Part shown: in pieces, positions 1-9,564 of the stretch
Position numbering within the stretch: the stretch's first letter is position 1
How the letters are laid out: the number at the start of each line of letters is the position of its first letter
Source: Zoroaster sp. YZ-2022
Taxonomy: Eukaryota > Echinodermata > Asteroidea > Forcipulatida > Zoroasteridae
Assembly (NCBI GenBank): GCA_029582265.1
Contig: CM055822.1
Coordinates: 1,922,001 to 1,986,000, forward strand
DNA length: 64,000 nt
Direction of reading: 5' to 3'
Translations under genes and position numbers: made by a program
Notes under the pieces: model-generated
What the model was told of the DNA's origin: nothing
Seen by the model: the letters and a program-made list of their open reading frames with translations, nothing else
Database searches by the model: none

Positions 1-1
1 G

Positions 2-101
2 TGGGTTACTTGTGGGTTACTTGTGGGTTACTTGTAGGTTACTTGTAGGTTACTTGTAGGTTACTTGTAGGTTTACTTGTAGGTTACTTGTAGGTTACTT
101 G
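2..101. repeat. 11-bp tandem array at the edge of viral segment L
   Basis: Nine head-to-tail copies of T(G/A)GGTTACTTG. The first three have TGGG, the rest TAGG, and the seventh has one extra T. The array runs off the start of the window, so its full size is unknown. The first viral ORF begins about 30 bp after it. The word TAGGTTACTT also closes the larger array of viral segment R near 50640. Confidence 0.95.
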
Positions 102-131
102 ACTAAAATATAATAAAATTTATAGATAAAT

Positions 132-281
132 ATGCTCGTTGAATGTTTAGTTGGATTTAGTATAATTACAAACTGTTGCACGCTAGGTGGAGTTGTATTT
201 TTGATTCATCAATACTCGAGCGTTAGCAAAAAATTTATAAAACCGTTATCATCATTAAAAAAAAATTCAAGTATTAAATAG
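132..281 (+). CDS. small hydrophobic viral protein (49 aa)
   Basis: I do not recognise a family. The ORF encodes 49 residues. Residues 5-28 are largely hydrophobic and look like one membrane segment (includes GGVVFLI), followed by a lysine- and serine-rich tail. The ATG sits in the context TATAGATAAATATG, close to the TATA-like element fused to other start codons in these viral segments (MCP, minor proteins, the 70/83-aa pair), which supports this start. It is the first of a same-strand run of small membrane-protein genes leading to the integrase. Its role is unknown; a virion or host-membrane protein is a guess. Confidence 0.5.
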   Translation: MLVECLVGFSIITNCCTLGGVVFLIHQYSSVSKKFIKPLSSLKKNSSIK

Positions 282-341
282 TATAATAGAAGATGTTGAG
301 AAAATGTTTAACATAAATAACATATAAGAGTATTATTAATA

Positions 342-919
342 ATGGAAGAAGTAGACAAAATTTTAAACGAAGAGTCAACGATACAAGTCGAAAATATCGT
401 TGAATCAATACCGCAGTCTAATCAACGCATTGATCGACTCGTTGCGGTCGTTGCTGGAGGAGACTCTAAAAATACTTTGGTAAAGAGTATTCTGTCAACG
501 AAATTGAAGCTTTAAATGTAATAGAGCGAGATAAATTATTCACGTGATACGAAGCGCGATTTGGTCGTGAAATGATATCTTCATTAGGTTCATCGATTAT
601 AACTCTATACGCTAAAACGTTAGGATCGAGTTTAAAATTTGTCGATGTGATGGGTTATGAGTTTACGATCGATGACGAAGGTGAATTAATTACGGATTTA
701 GAAAAAGATCCACTCATTTCGAGCGCTCTTTCATGCACATTATGCGAAATAAACTATAAATATGGAATATACCTGGCACCGATCACAGCGGCGCTAATTT
801 GGGCGAAACATTTAAAAAAAAAAAAATTGTTGCGTAGATAATAAAGACGATGGAAACGAAAAAAACACAAGCGGCGGTATCGTTGGAGATCAGCCAAGTA
901 ACGAAAACAACGACTAAAA
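342..919 (+). pseudogene. viral ORF of unknown function, broken three times
   Basis: Protein-like sequence continues across three reading frames. The first part (342-515) starts MEEVDKIL. Around 475-482 the plausible reading moves to the frame that contains the 572-841 ORF, and a TGA at 545-547 interrupts it. At an A-run near 810-822 the frame seems to shift again, giving a hydrophilic acidic C-terminus ending at 915-917. The middle part has a hydrophobic stretch near its end (APITAALIW). I do not recognise the family. If read as one gene it is about 190 residues. Two of the three breaks are indels, so sequencing error is as likely as decay. A minor 25-codon ORF at 850-927 in another frame is probably spurious. 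Confidence 0.45.
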
Positions 920-975
920 AAATTTAAAATCCAAAAAGAGTCGCAGCCTGTATAAAAGCCGCTGAACATAATAAA

Positions 976-1200
976 ATGATTAAACAAGAATTAAAAAAGA
1001 AATATGTAGAAGAATTCAAGTCTAACGTAAAACTCAACAACGACAATAACGATGAATCAAATACTTTCATGTACATCGGACTAGGAGTAATATGTTTTTT
1101 ATTTTTTGCTTATTACCTAAACCGCTCTAATAAAAAAACACAAGACGTTGTAAAACCATCGCCAGTAAAAAAAGAAGTTGATTTTTATGAAATGGAATAA
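976..1200 (+). CDS. single-pass membrane protein (74 aa)
   Basis: The ORF is intact. Residues 1-30 are charged and Asn-rich. Residues 31-50 form one clear transmembrane helix (includes GLGVICFLFFAYYL), and the C-terminus is basic then acidic. It lies in the same-strand run between the broken 342-919 gene and the paralogous pair at 1234 and 1494. I do not recognise a family. Small one-helix proteins are common in Polinton-like elements, and a place in a virion-associated membrane or cell-exit function would be a guess. Confidence 0.55.
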   Translation: MIKQELKKKYVEEFKSNVKLNNDNNDESNTFMYIGLGVICFLFFAYYLNRSNKKTQDVVKPSPVKKEVDFYEME

Positions 1201-1211
1201 ACATTAAAACA

Positions 1212-1236
1212 AATATTGTCTATACTATAAAATATG
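1212..1236 (+). promoter_or_regulatory. 25-bp start-site element, copy 1
   Basis: A block that includes TTGTCTATACTATAAAATAT and ends in the ATG of the 70-aa ORF. The identical 25 bp recur at 1472-1496 directly before the 83-aa ORF. A TATA-like core (ACTATAAAATATG) that reaches the start codon suggests a promoter with a very short 5' leader. Confidence 0.7.
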
Positions 1237-1446
1237 ACAACGATAAATACGAATTATATTTGTGAATTTGCTTATCACGGAGCTGCAATAGGAATTATAA
1301 TTTATGTTTATAGCACGCTCTGTAATAAAACATTAAAAGCATTTGATGAATATAAAGATCAAAAAACTAAAGATGTTTTATTAGTCACCTTGGGTATGGG
1401 AGTTGTAGGATATCATCTAAGTAACAAAATTATTAATCAGGAATAA
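1234..1446 (+). CDS. two-helix small membrane protein, paralog 1 (70 aa)
   Basis: Residues 13-30 (AYHGAAIGIIIYVYS) and 48-63 (VLLVTLGMGVVGYHL) form two hydrophobic segments separated by a charged loop. It is paralogous to the next ORF: both carry an N-terminal Thr-Ile-x-Thr, then F-x-HGA-x-x-G-x-I, then YS and a Lys pair, with a second hydrophobic segment after a charged linker. Both follow the same 25-bp upstream element, so the promoter was duplicated with the gene. I do not recognise a named family. The reading frame is intact, with no lesion. Confidence 0.65.
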   Translation: MTTINTNYICEFAYHGAAIGIIIYVYSTLCNKTLKAFDEYKDQKTKDVLLVTLGMGVVGYHLSNKIINQE

Positions 1447-1471
1447 GAATAGTTAATTTTTGTTTTAAAAT

Positions 1472-1496
1472 AATATTGTCTATACTATAAAATATG
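1472..1496 (+). promoter_or_regulatory. 25-bp start-site element, copy 2
   Basis: Identical over 25 bp to 1212-1236 and placed in the same way, with the last three bases being the ATG of the 83-aa ORF. The rest of the two intergenic regions is not alike, so this block has been kept by selection or by a recent duplication. Confidence 0.7.
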
Positions 1497-1745
1497 TCTT
1501 CACCAACGATAGATACGAAGGGAATCATGAATTCTGCTTTTCACGGAGCCGTCGTAGGAATGATAACCATTATTTATAGCATGGCTGCTAGAAAAGTGTT
1601 TAAAATAAAACCGGCTGATTTAGGAAAGTTGGATATAAACGACGGTCTAAAACTCACCGCGATGGTTGGGTCTGCGCTAATGACGCAAACGTGGTTAGTT
1701 CAACAACAAAAATTACCTGAAAGTATAATGAATTATAACGTTTAA
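1494..1745 (+). CDS. two-helix small membrane protein, paralog 2 (83 aa)
   Basis: Paralog of the 70-aa ORF just upstream, sharing the SAFHGAVVG / EFAYHGAAIG region and the following IYS motif. Hydrophobic segments lie at about residues 15-31 and 53-68. The linker is longer than in paralog 1, and the tail is polar (includes QQQKLPES). The ORF is intact and ends 45 bp before the integrase ATG, in the same orientation. Function is unknown. A small holin-like or membrane-remodelling role is possible but unsupported. Confidence 0.65.
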   Translation: MSSPTIDTKGIMNSAFHGAVVGMITIIYSMAARKVFKIKPADLGKLDINDGLKLTAMVGSALMTQTWLVQQQKLPESIMNYNV

Positions 1746-1790
1746 AAATATTTATAAAATAATTATATAAATCTTGATATTAAATAAAAC

Positions 1791-2795
1791 ATGTCGGATA
1801 AACGTACGAGACAAAAACTAGAAAATGCGTATTATAGTCCGAAAGGATGCTGGAAAGGTTTTGGTGTGATCGATAAATTAGCTCAAGAATCTAAAATTTC
1901 TAAAAAATTAGTTCGACAGTGGTTAAAAAAGCAAGCGCTGTGGCAAATTTATTTACCGTATCCCACCTACATTCCAAGACCGACCAGTTCAAACTCGAGT
2001 CTAGAAAAACCAAACGAGGTTCATCAAGCGGATTTATTGTTTCTTCCTCACGATAGTGTGGGTAAAAAAGTTTACAAGTACGCGTTAACCATTAGCGATG
2101 AAGCCAGCAGGTATAAAGAAGCGGAACCGTTAATCGATAAAACTGCAGCTCAAGTCAGTAACGCGTTTGAAAAAATTTATAAACGTTCTCCGCTAACTTG
2201 GCCAAAAATTTTAAAAGTCGATCTGGGAAAAGAATTTATGTCGAGCCTACAAACTTTAATGAGTAAAAATAACGTAAAAATTCAAAGAAGCGAAGCTGGG
2301 AACCATAGAGCTCAAGGTATAGTAGAACGTTTCAATAGAACTTTAGCCGAAAGATTATTTTCTCATCAATACGCGCAAGAAATGACAACGAATGAAAGAT
2401 CTAGAGAATGGGTAAAAAGATTACCGCTAGTTATAAAAGCGTTAAATAATGAAACGACTAGACTTATACATTTAAAACCTAAAGATGCGATTAAATTACA
2501 ATTCGTCGAGCAAAATCCAGCCTCACCAGTTGATAAAAATTTTGTTCAAAAAAGAATTAATGCAAACGCTCTAGTTAGATATTTATACGCACCCGGTGAA
2601 GCTGAAAAAGATACGAGACGTCGAGAGACCGATCCTATATGGAGTATAAAAATTTATAACATTAGTAAAACTATAAAAGCTCAAAATCAACCCATCTTGT
2701 ATTATTTAGACTCGGGTCCTGCTCGTAGTATTGTAAGAGAAGAATTACAAATTGTGCCGCCAGATACGGAAAATCCACCGATTAGAAAATTATAA
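1791..2795 (+). CDS. retrovirus-type (rve) integrase of a Polinton/adintovirus
   Basis: An intact 334-aa integrase that would insert the linear viral DNA into host chromosomes. The N-terminal helical part (residues 10-55, with YYSPKGCWKGFGVIDKL and VRQWLKKQ) is typical of Polinton integrases and lacks the HHCC zinc finger of retroviral enzymes. The RNase-H-like core shows the triad: Asp81 (HQADLLF), Asp144 (KVDLGKEF) and Glu179 (GIVERFNRTL), 35 residues after Asp144. The C-terminal segment (about 255-320) is rich in W/Y/L strands, like the SH3/chromo-like domain of these enzymes. Its stop overlaps the 3' end of the convergent polymerase gene. This is the strongest evidence that segment L belongs to a Polinton/adintovirus rather than a PLV or a larger virus. 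Confidence 0.93.
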   Translation: MSDKRTRQKLENAYYSPKGCWKGFGVIDKLAQESKISKKLVRQWLKKQALWQIYLPYPTYIPRPTSSNSSLEKPNEVHQADLLFLPHDSVGKKVYKYALTISDEASRYKEAEPLIDKTAAQVSNAFEKIYKRSPLTWPKILKVDLGKEFMSSLQTLMSKNNVKIQRSEAGNHRAQGIVERFNRTLAERLFSHQYAQEMTTNERSREWVKRLPLVIKALNNETTRLIHLKPKDAIKLQFVEQNPASPVDKNFVQKRINANALVRYLYAPGEAEKDTRRRETDPIWSIKIYNISKTIKAQNQPILYYLDSGPARSIVREELQIVPPDTENPPIRKL

Positions 2796-5700
2796 TTCTT
2801 GCTGTATAATTGTATAATGACCGTAAGCTAAAGTATGTATTTTATCTCGTAAAATATATCTTTTTGTATCAAGTCCGTCTAACGTTTTTTTTATAAACAT
2901 CTATAGTGTAAAGACGATGATACACATTTCTAATAAAATTCATATGGTGATAGAGAGGATCTTTTATTTGAAATGAAACATCTTTAAATTTTTCGTGGAT
3001 AATTTTCTTTTCTAAAACGTTCTTTTTTTACGCCTTTAGCTTTTTTTATTTCTTTCGAAAAAACGCTATTTCTTAAGCCTCTAGCTTTTTTTCCTTCTAT
3101 TTCTTCTGGTAAAAGTATCGAGTACATTTTTGCTCTTAGACCTACAAATTCAGAAATGGGAATTCCATGCATTTCGTCTTTAAATTTTCCAATCACTTTT
3201 TTATTCTCTTCAGAATATAAAAAATGTTGTTTTTCTTTTTCTTTATTATAATAATTACTAAAATCGTATAAATATTTATCTTTTTTCATGTCTTTATAAA
3301 CATCTTTTGTTTTAATCTCAACCATTAAACTGTCTGCATCCGTGTAAAGTAATTTTATCTTGTCATCGTATTTCTGTTTTAAATGATTGTAATAAAAATT
3401 GTACATGTGAAGTTTAGCTAATTCTAAAATAGACATTCCTACGTAAATGGGGACGGTTGAGTACGAGATTTGTTTTGTACGTGTGAATAGCCGCTAAATT
3501 AAAATCAAAAATCTTTTGCTCGGCAAAAGTCGGCTTTGCTATTTTTCTAAGCATACGTTTTTCGTCTTTCTCATCGTTTAATCTCATGAGATCCACGTTA
3601 ATGCGATTTCGAACATTTTCCATCGTTTTTCCAAAGACTGAATTATTCATGAGTTTGTATAAGTCTTTCTCAAAATCTGACGTTGCATTTTTTCTAAATT
3701 GGGTGTTTAAATCAATGTATGATCTCATCCATGGTGATTCATCAAATTCTAAAACTCGATGAATTTTAGTCAGTTTCATACCAAGTTGTAAATACAATTG
3801 TAAATTGCGATAATGAATGACGTATTTCGTTTTGTTGCCTAAACTCGCGACTAATTTTTCAACGTTTGGAGCGGGTTGTTGTCACCCAATAACTCTCGTT
3901 GATACGACGACATCCATTCTCTCGGTACTGTTAATTTCTCTGGCGCGAGCGGATAATCATTGTGAGAATCGTGTAAATTAGGTGGATATTCCAAATCAAC
4001 TTCTAAAATACATCCTCTTCCATATTTTAATTCTTTTATAAAATTTCTTTTCCTTTTCCAAAATTTATTATAGAGATTCTTAATTTCATCTTGAGTCATC
4101 CATTTAAATTTACCAACCGGTAAAGGTTGACTCATCGCATGACCGTACAAATTATTCGCGTCTAAATACATAATGTAACTCGCTGGTTTTGATGGATCGT
4201 AACCATCACATTTTAAATTGTTTGCTTTCGAGTATCTATTGCTCGCTATAACTATTCCTCCTCTCAAACCTTTTTCTATAAATAAATACATGTCGATATC
4301 AGTCAACAACTCTAGACAAACTTTTGAATGTTTTAACAAAGCGTCCCAACTTAAACCCGGACTCGTATAATAATGAGCTGGATCTAATTTATAACGTTTC
4401 ATGCAAGTATCACGAAAATTTTCAAAAACGTCCGCTAATAACAAAGTATCCGTATGCACGTATAAATCGTGATAATCACCTAGAGTTTTACATTCAAACG
4501 TATTCCAAACGTTAATTGCATGCTCGTGTTCTTTATCAGTAATATCCTCGCCTTTTAAACTACTATAAAAAATTTCTTTTGGAGGAAGTTGAGTTTCGTT
4601 AAACATTCAAAACTATCTATATATTCGTAAGGATAAATACCCTTTTGTTTTAAAAGATTACATTTGTTTTTATCGGGTTCGTGTAATTCCGTGATACGAA
4701 TACACGTTAGTTTTCCTTCTGTTTGACTCATTCCTTGCATGATGAGATGAGAGTCGTATCCTCGTAAATTATGAATAAAAACAGTTATAAATGTTTCATT
4801 TGGTTTTAAACGCAGTTTTAAATTGCATTTTCTATGTGCTGCGCCTCTATATTTTCCCGTGACGTGACAATGATCTCTAACTTTCTCGTATCCTTTTTTT
4901 AAATCTTCTACTTTTTTCTCGTATTTTTTCTGTAATTCTTTCTCGTCGTATTCTTTTATTCTTTTGGTTTTTCGACGTCGTCGACGTCGTATTCTTTCTG
5001 ACAATATAATTCATTCTCAAATTCTTTTTTACAACTCCAACAATCACATTTTCCACCGCTTTTATAATATTTTTCACTGTGCAAATGAAAATGTTCACAC
5101 CCGCAAATACAACACTTTTTAGCATTTTTGAAATCTTCTACATCTTCTTCAGTCATAATCATTTCTTTAGGGTTCGCAAATATCACATTAATCTTTTTTA
5201 CTTCATCCGCCAGTTTATTTAAAAATGTTTGACTGCATCTTCACCCCTGTATGTGTACTTTGAAAAAATTTACCGTCGCATCGAATGTTAATGTACGAAT
5301 AACCACATGGAATGTGTTCTTGTATTGTATTAGTTTTTTTTACCTAGATTTTTACTCATTGGAACTAAAAATGCTTCAAAGTCTGAGTATATAGTAAAAG
5401 GAACTTTCATCTTTTTATGAAAATTTACAAATTTTACCGTGTCGTTTTTACCCTTTTTAGGCATCACGTAACGTACCGGTCTACCACCTACACCTCTACA
5501 CTCTTTAATATGATCTTGAAGTAAATCTTCTCTACTAAAACTACACAAGCAACGATCGCAAAAGTGTTTTTTAGCTTTATGCTTTGTTTGATCATAACGT
5601 AATTTATTAAAATCCTTGATCCAAACGTAGTGAGATCTCGTTCCTTCTTCTTTCTCTTCTTGGATCAATAATAATTTTATACGTTCCTTCTCCCAATCTC

Positions 5701-6487
5701 CCTCATGATTGTAGTAAGGTACGATTGAATTATCTTCCAAACCATAAACGTTTATCGCTAAATTGTTTTGTTTCTCGACTCGCCTAATCTGACTGATTGG
5801 TGTAGGAGCCTCGATACTATTAAAATTTAAACCGTCCTCTATCGGGTATTTTGACGTTCTATCCGAATGATTTGAAGCAGGAAAAAGAGCGCTACGAAGC
5901 GACCATCGCAAACAATTATCGTCTTTGTTTTTTACGTTAATGCATGCTTTTTTTTATTTTTTATGTAAACAGGTAGCTCGATATAAGAACCACCAATCAA
6001 AGGTCTATATTTAGAAATTGTAATAGTCAGCGACATAATACGATCTATCCTCCATCCAGAACCTTTCTTTATACATCTTTCTACAACTTCTTCAATTCTA
6101 GCAAAAGCCATAGCTAATTCAGCTTCAATATTATCCATATTTAATAAAACTATTTGTCTGCAATGATGAAAAGTAAGCGTCGAGTATTCAATCGTACCAT
6201 CATTGACTTTTTCTCTCCAAAATTTAACCTCCGTGTATACCATAAAAACTTAAACGCTCCTAATTCTCGTAAATCTAAAGCCAACTTTTCAATTATCGGT
6301 GGTTCAGCACCCTCGTGAAATTTTCTTATATATATTTTTTTATATATTTTTTTACACCCAAGTAATAAGATCGTTTATTTATTTTTTTCGTTCTACTGTC
6401 TTGCACTAAAAAAATGGGTCTATGAAGTCTAGCAAATTCTTTCAATTTCGTCAATGTCCATCGCGATAAATATTTTCTTCTTTCCAT
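2790..6487 (-). pseudogene. protein-primed family B DNA polymerase (PolB), multiply interrupted
   Basis: Homologous sequence runs from an ATG at 6487 to a TAA at 2792-2790, about 1,230 codons in many frames. In order: N-terminal domain (GSGWRIDRI, ELPVYIKNKK), zinc-binding Cys pairs (CDRCLCSF), exonuclease motif (YSDFEA), a second Cys cluster (CCICGCEHFH), VRDHCHVTGKYRGAAH, HNLRGYDSHLI, KGIYPYEY, DYHDLYVHTDTLLLADVFE, motif A (YLDANNLYG), motif B (KLMNNSVFG), motif C (LLYTDADSLM, Ala where Thr is usual), GKFKDEMHGIPISEFVGLR, and the C-terminal TLAYGHY. Frame changes lie near 6325, 6240, 5950, 5335, 5220, 4990, 4610, 3870, 3450, 2990 and 2880. Between HLI and KGIYPYEY only about 100 nt remain where roughly 80 more residues are usual, so part of the exonuclease region seems deleted. 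Most breaks are single indels in homopolymers. The gene is convergent with the integrase, overlapping by about 6 bp. Confidence 0.9.
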
Positions 6488-6660
6488 CCTCTCTTTTAAT
6501 ATAATACTAGATAAAATAATTTCATTATTTCAATTTTTAACGACTAAAAACGGTATCTTTTTTTAAGATTAAAAATTTCAATCTACACATCTACAATACT
6601 TTTATAGTATACTCCCTACTGCTACCCAGCAATAAACCCATTACACACATCATTCAATTT
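6488..6660. other. AT-rich 5' flank of PolB and probable edge of segment L
   Basis: No ORF. Strongly AT-rich sequence upstream of the polymerase start runs into CTACACATCTACAATACTTT and then ATACTCCCTACTGC, after which base composition and repeats look like host. Polinton ends usually carry long terminal inverted repeats. I cannot find the partner in this window, so the exact end is not defined. Confidence 0.35.
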
Positions 6661-6980
6661 TTTTTTTTCAAAAATATGTTTGTTTTTTTACCTTTGACCT
6701 TTGACCTTTCACCTCAATGCCAAGATATAGAGCAGCACCAAAGCCACTTTAAAGTGGATTTAAGAAAAATAACCAGCGAGCATTCAAACAAGGTTATCTT
6801 CTCTTCAAAAACGGCCAAGTGGTCCAGAAGCCCCATAACGAATACTACTCCTTGTGTGGACGTATGTAAGACCAGATAACGTCTCAAGAACGTGCATTAT
6901 TTGGACATCTTGTGTTAACGCTTATTCCCCCTTTGGTTACGATAAATTTATGTCAAAGGACAATGTGCAGTCTTTATTAC
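6661..6980. other. host sequence between segment L and F5/8C exon A4
   Basis: No gene seen. From about 6851 the sequence matches copy B near 25069 (CCTTGTGTGGACGTATGTAA). Between 6661 and 6850 there is no match to copy B, so the duplication boundary or an insertion breakpoint lies here. The terminal exon of the F5/8C gene, expected downstream on the minus strand, was not found. Confidence 0.4.
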
Positions 6981-7192
6981 CTCCATTGGTGAACCGTCTG
7001 CATTGGTCACCAAACTCCAGATCTGACCACCACTTTGTATTGATACCTTGAAAGTCTTCACCCATTGGTTATATCCGTCACTGCTGGAACGGCCTTGTGT
7101 AATCAGACCAGTGATGGATATCGTGGCATTAAAGTCAACTTGTATCCAGGGATAGGAATCACTGTTGTCAGCACACCAGGCAGCAGCATAAA
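6981..7192 (-). CDS. F5/8 type C (discoidin) gene copy A, exon 4
   Basis: The minus-strand exon is bounded by an AG acceptor (GTAAACAG, 7200-7193) and a GT donor after GAG (6980). It encodes the middle of an F5/8 type C domain: AAAWCADNSDSYPW, IQVDFNATISITG, LITQGRSSSDGYNQW and VKTFKVSI. This is the WxQVD-type core that packs the jelly-roll barrel of discoidin domains, which bind carbohydrate or lipid outside the cell. The exon is 212 nt, the same size and phase as copy B exon 4. It is open throughout, but the next exon is missing, so copy A is probably incomplete. Confidence 0.75.
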
Positions 7193-7275
7193 CTGTTTAC
7201 CCAATAATAAACACACTACATCAGATATGCCGATGGGTACTCATTAAATTTAAAGATACAAGTTGATTTTACCGC

Positions 7276-8086
7276 CAACCCTGCGCGCGATTACCAATAC
7301 TACACGGTGCAGTAGCACTCCTTTATTCGTGTAAGTATTTTTTAATTAAAGGGTGAAAAAATTCAATTCTTCGTAAGTTCCTTTGGATCACCATTAGAAA
7401 TAGTGCGTTGCAAGCTCAAAGTACTGGGGAAGTTCGTTCACCCCTTTAAGCCAGCGCAACTGCCATGCCTCAGGAGTCCCTATGGGATTTGTGTACACAC
7501 TGGCTTAGCGTTGGGGTTCACAAGGTCATACACACAGGCTGATTACCATCAAATAACATGTCTGCGGTGATCTGGGAGACATCTCAAACGCTTCTGTGAT
7601 GGCTCTTTGACAGCTCAGTCAGGTATTTTGACCAATAAAAACGTCTATGTGGGGGGGGGGTGATATTGGGGGATGGCTGTTGCGGGGGGGGGGGGTCGGA
7701 TGGCGGTATCTGAGTGATCGATCGATAGCAGGTGGCTTTTTATGAATGGGCAATGGGTTTGTATATATTGTAGCATGTATATATAGTAGACTGGACTACT
7801 ATTGAGTAAAAAAAGTACAGGTTTTGTGTTTAAAAATGAGGTTTTTTTTGGAAAAATTAGTTTTTTTTAGTGTTAATTAGTAATTAACTTTCTAAGAAAA
7901 ACATAAAAATTTACTTTTTTTGTTGTTGATAGAAAACATCTCTAGACCCTCTGAAACAAGTTAAAATGAATAAAATTGGGAAAATCAGTTCATTTACCCA
8001 TGTAATTAACGATTTACAACCTACTACACGGTGTAGACTAGGTGCTGAGGCCGCATTTAAATGAATATCAAACGAGCCGCAGGGTT
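7276..8086. mobile_element. about 810-bp insertion absent from copy B
   Basis: Copy A and copy B of the duplicated intron match on both sides (AAGATACAAGTTGATTTTACC before, TTATGGACCGATTAATATCT after), but these bases occur only in copy A. The insert begins AACCCTGCG and ends CGCAGGGTT, a 9-bp inverted repeat, so it is probably a non-autonomous DNA transposon. It contains poly-G runs near 7650-7700 and no credible ORF. Confidence 0.6.
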
Positions 8087-8977
8087 TAAGACGGTGTTAT
8101 GGACCGATTAATATCTTGAATTGCCATTTTTATAAGATAATCATTTGTGACCTTACATGATACATCGCTAAAAAACCGTTCTCGTTATAAACCAATGCGA
8201 CTGTCTTAAACGGACCCTGTCTTTTTTCTTTTCTGTTTTAATTGAAAAGGGCAAGTGCTTCATGCATGTATATGTACCATACGATTTTGGCAATGTTCCC
8301 ACATTTCCTGCAGTGTAATTCCCTCTTATTACTGTGTGCCTCCATTTTATGCCACCCTGTATCCCCCACTGTTCATTTTTGTACTAATTTGTGTTATTAA
8401 TTCATTTATTCACTTTATAAAGCTTCATAGTTGTTTCTCGATTAAATTCAATATTTTATATTAAATTCCATACAAACTTGTGCATGGAGACACAGTCTCA
8501 ATATGCAAAGTGTTTTATTTGAGTGCCTTTAACATAGAACAGCATTACAACAAGTGACCAAGTGAATATTGTAGTGGAATGCCTAATGATATATAAACCT
8601 ACTTGTAGTTAAAGAGAAAGAAAATACCAAAGAAAATGTAATTAAGAAAACTAAATATATGTCCTGGTCAGTTATTTTGTAAAAGAGCTCATTTAAAGAG
8701 AAACTTTACTTTAAACTTGTACAAGTACAAGAGAAATGTACATATTTAAACCAAAACTGACGAAAATAAAGACATACATCTGTAAATCAAATATTCAACT
8801 AAAATATCAGATGGAGTAATTGGGAAAATTGTAGCTAACTCTCAATTGTATTTATAACTCTCTGGCTTGCAAAAATTTGGGGTTTAAAATTATGGTATAT
8901 CTCTAATATATGCTGACCTGTTGTAGTTCCTTATTATTCCTTATTATAGGGTTATATGCAACTGTTGTGTAAGTTAC
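8087..8977. other. intron of F5/8C copy A, duplicated in copy B
   Basis: No gene seen. The stretch aligns almost continuously with 25515-26383, with scattered substitutions and small indels. It is intron sequence between exons 3 and 4 of the discoidin gene on the minus strand. Short ORFs here are chance. Confidence 0.6.
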
Positions 8978-9109
8978 CTTGAGTATTAAGCCGTGCTCTA
9001 ATGGCTGCATGAGTTGCTTTGTTCCTCCAAAATGACGAGGCCGTGATGCTTCCATCTGGGATATGACTATTCTCCATACCAAGAGGCTTCTCCGTATCAA
9101 CTGAACAAA
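8978..9109 (-). CDS. F5/8 type C gene copy A, exon 3
   Basis: The 132-nt minus-strand exon lies between an AG acceptor (ATTGCAG, from 9116 down to 9110) and a GT donor (GTAACTT, 8977-8971). It encodes the start of an F5/8 type C domain: CSVDTEKPLGMENSHIPDG, ITASSFW and AIRARLN, the classic opening with the first domain cysteine, PLGMEN, the ASS strand and the ARLN motif. It enters and leaves in phase 1, matching exon 4 of this copy and exon 3 of copy B (27138-27269). The reading frame is intact. Confidence 0.78.
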
Positions 9110-9564
9110 CTGCAATACACATAATATTTGTGTCATTGATTTATACTGGTATACAAAATGTGAGTGGGAAGAATATATCGATCACTCGGTAACCTCTTAA
9201 CTGATCCATATGTATAATAACTCACACACAAGACTTGATCTTTGTCATTTGATGTCCAAAAGTGACACGAAAGCCAACACATATTCACATAATAATCGGC
9301 CACCCCCATAACGTATAGCGTTATTATGAAGGGGGAGGAATGGGGGAAAATCCCCAAACACCATTTTAAAACACCACTTATTATTCTCTTCTCTTTTTTC
9401 TTTTTTTATTAAAAAACAAAACCCCAAAAAAAAACATCGTCAGGCCCCCTGACCCCCCCCCCCGTGGCTACGCCAATATGTTTGCTAAGCATGAAAAGAA
9501 TTGGTATGGTAAGCAAGTTTTGCTGCTTAACAGCTCTATAAAATTGACCTCAATTCTTATCCCT

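Noticed and set aside
2..101. Telomere-like repeat at the contig start
   Set aside because: The unit is T(A/G)GGTTACTTG (11 bp), not TTAGGG, and viral ORFs follow immediately.
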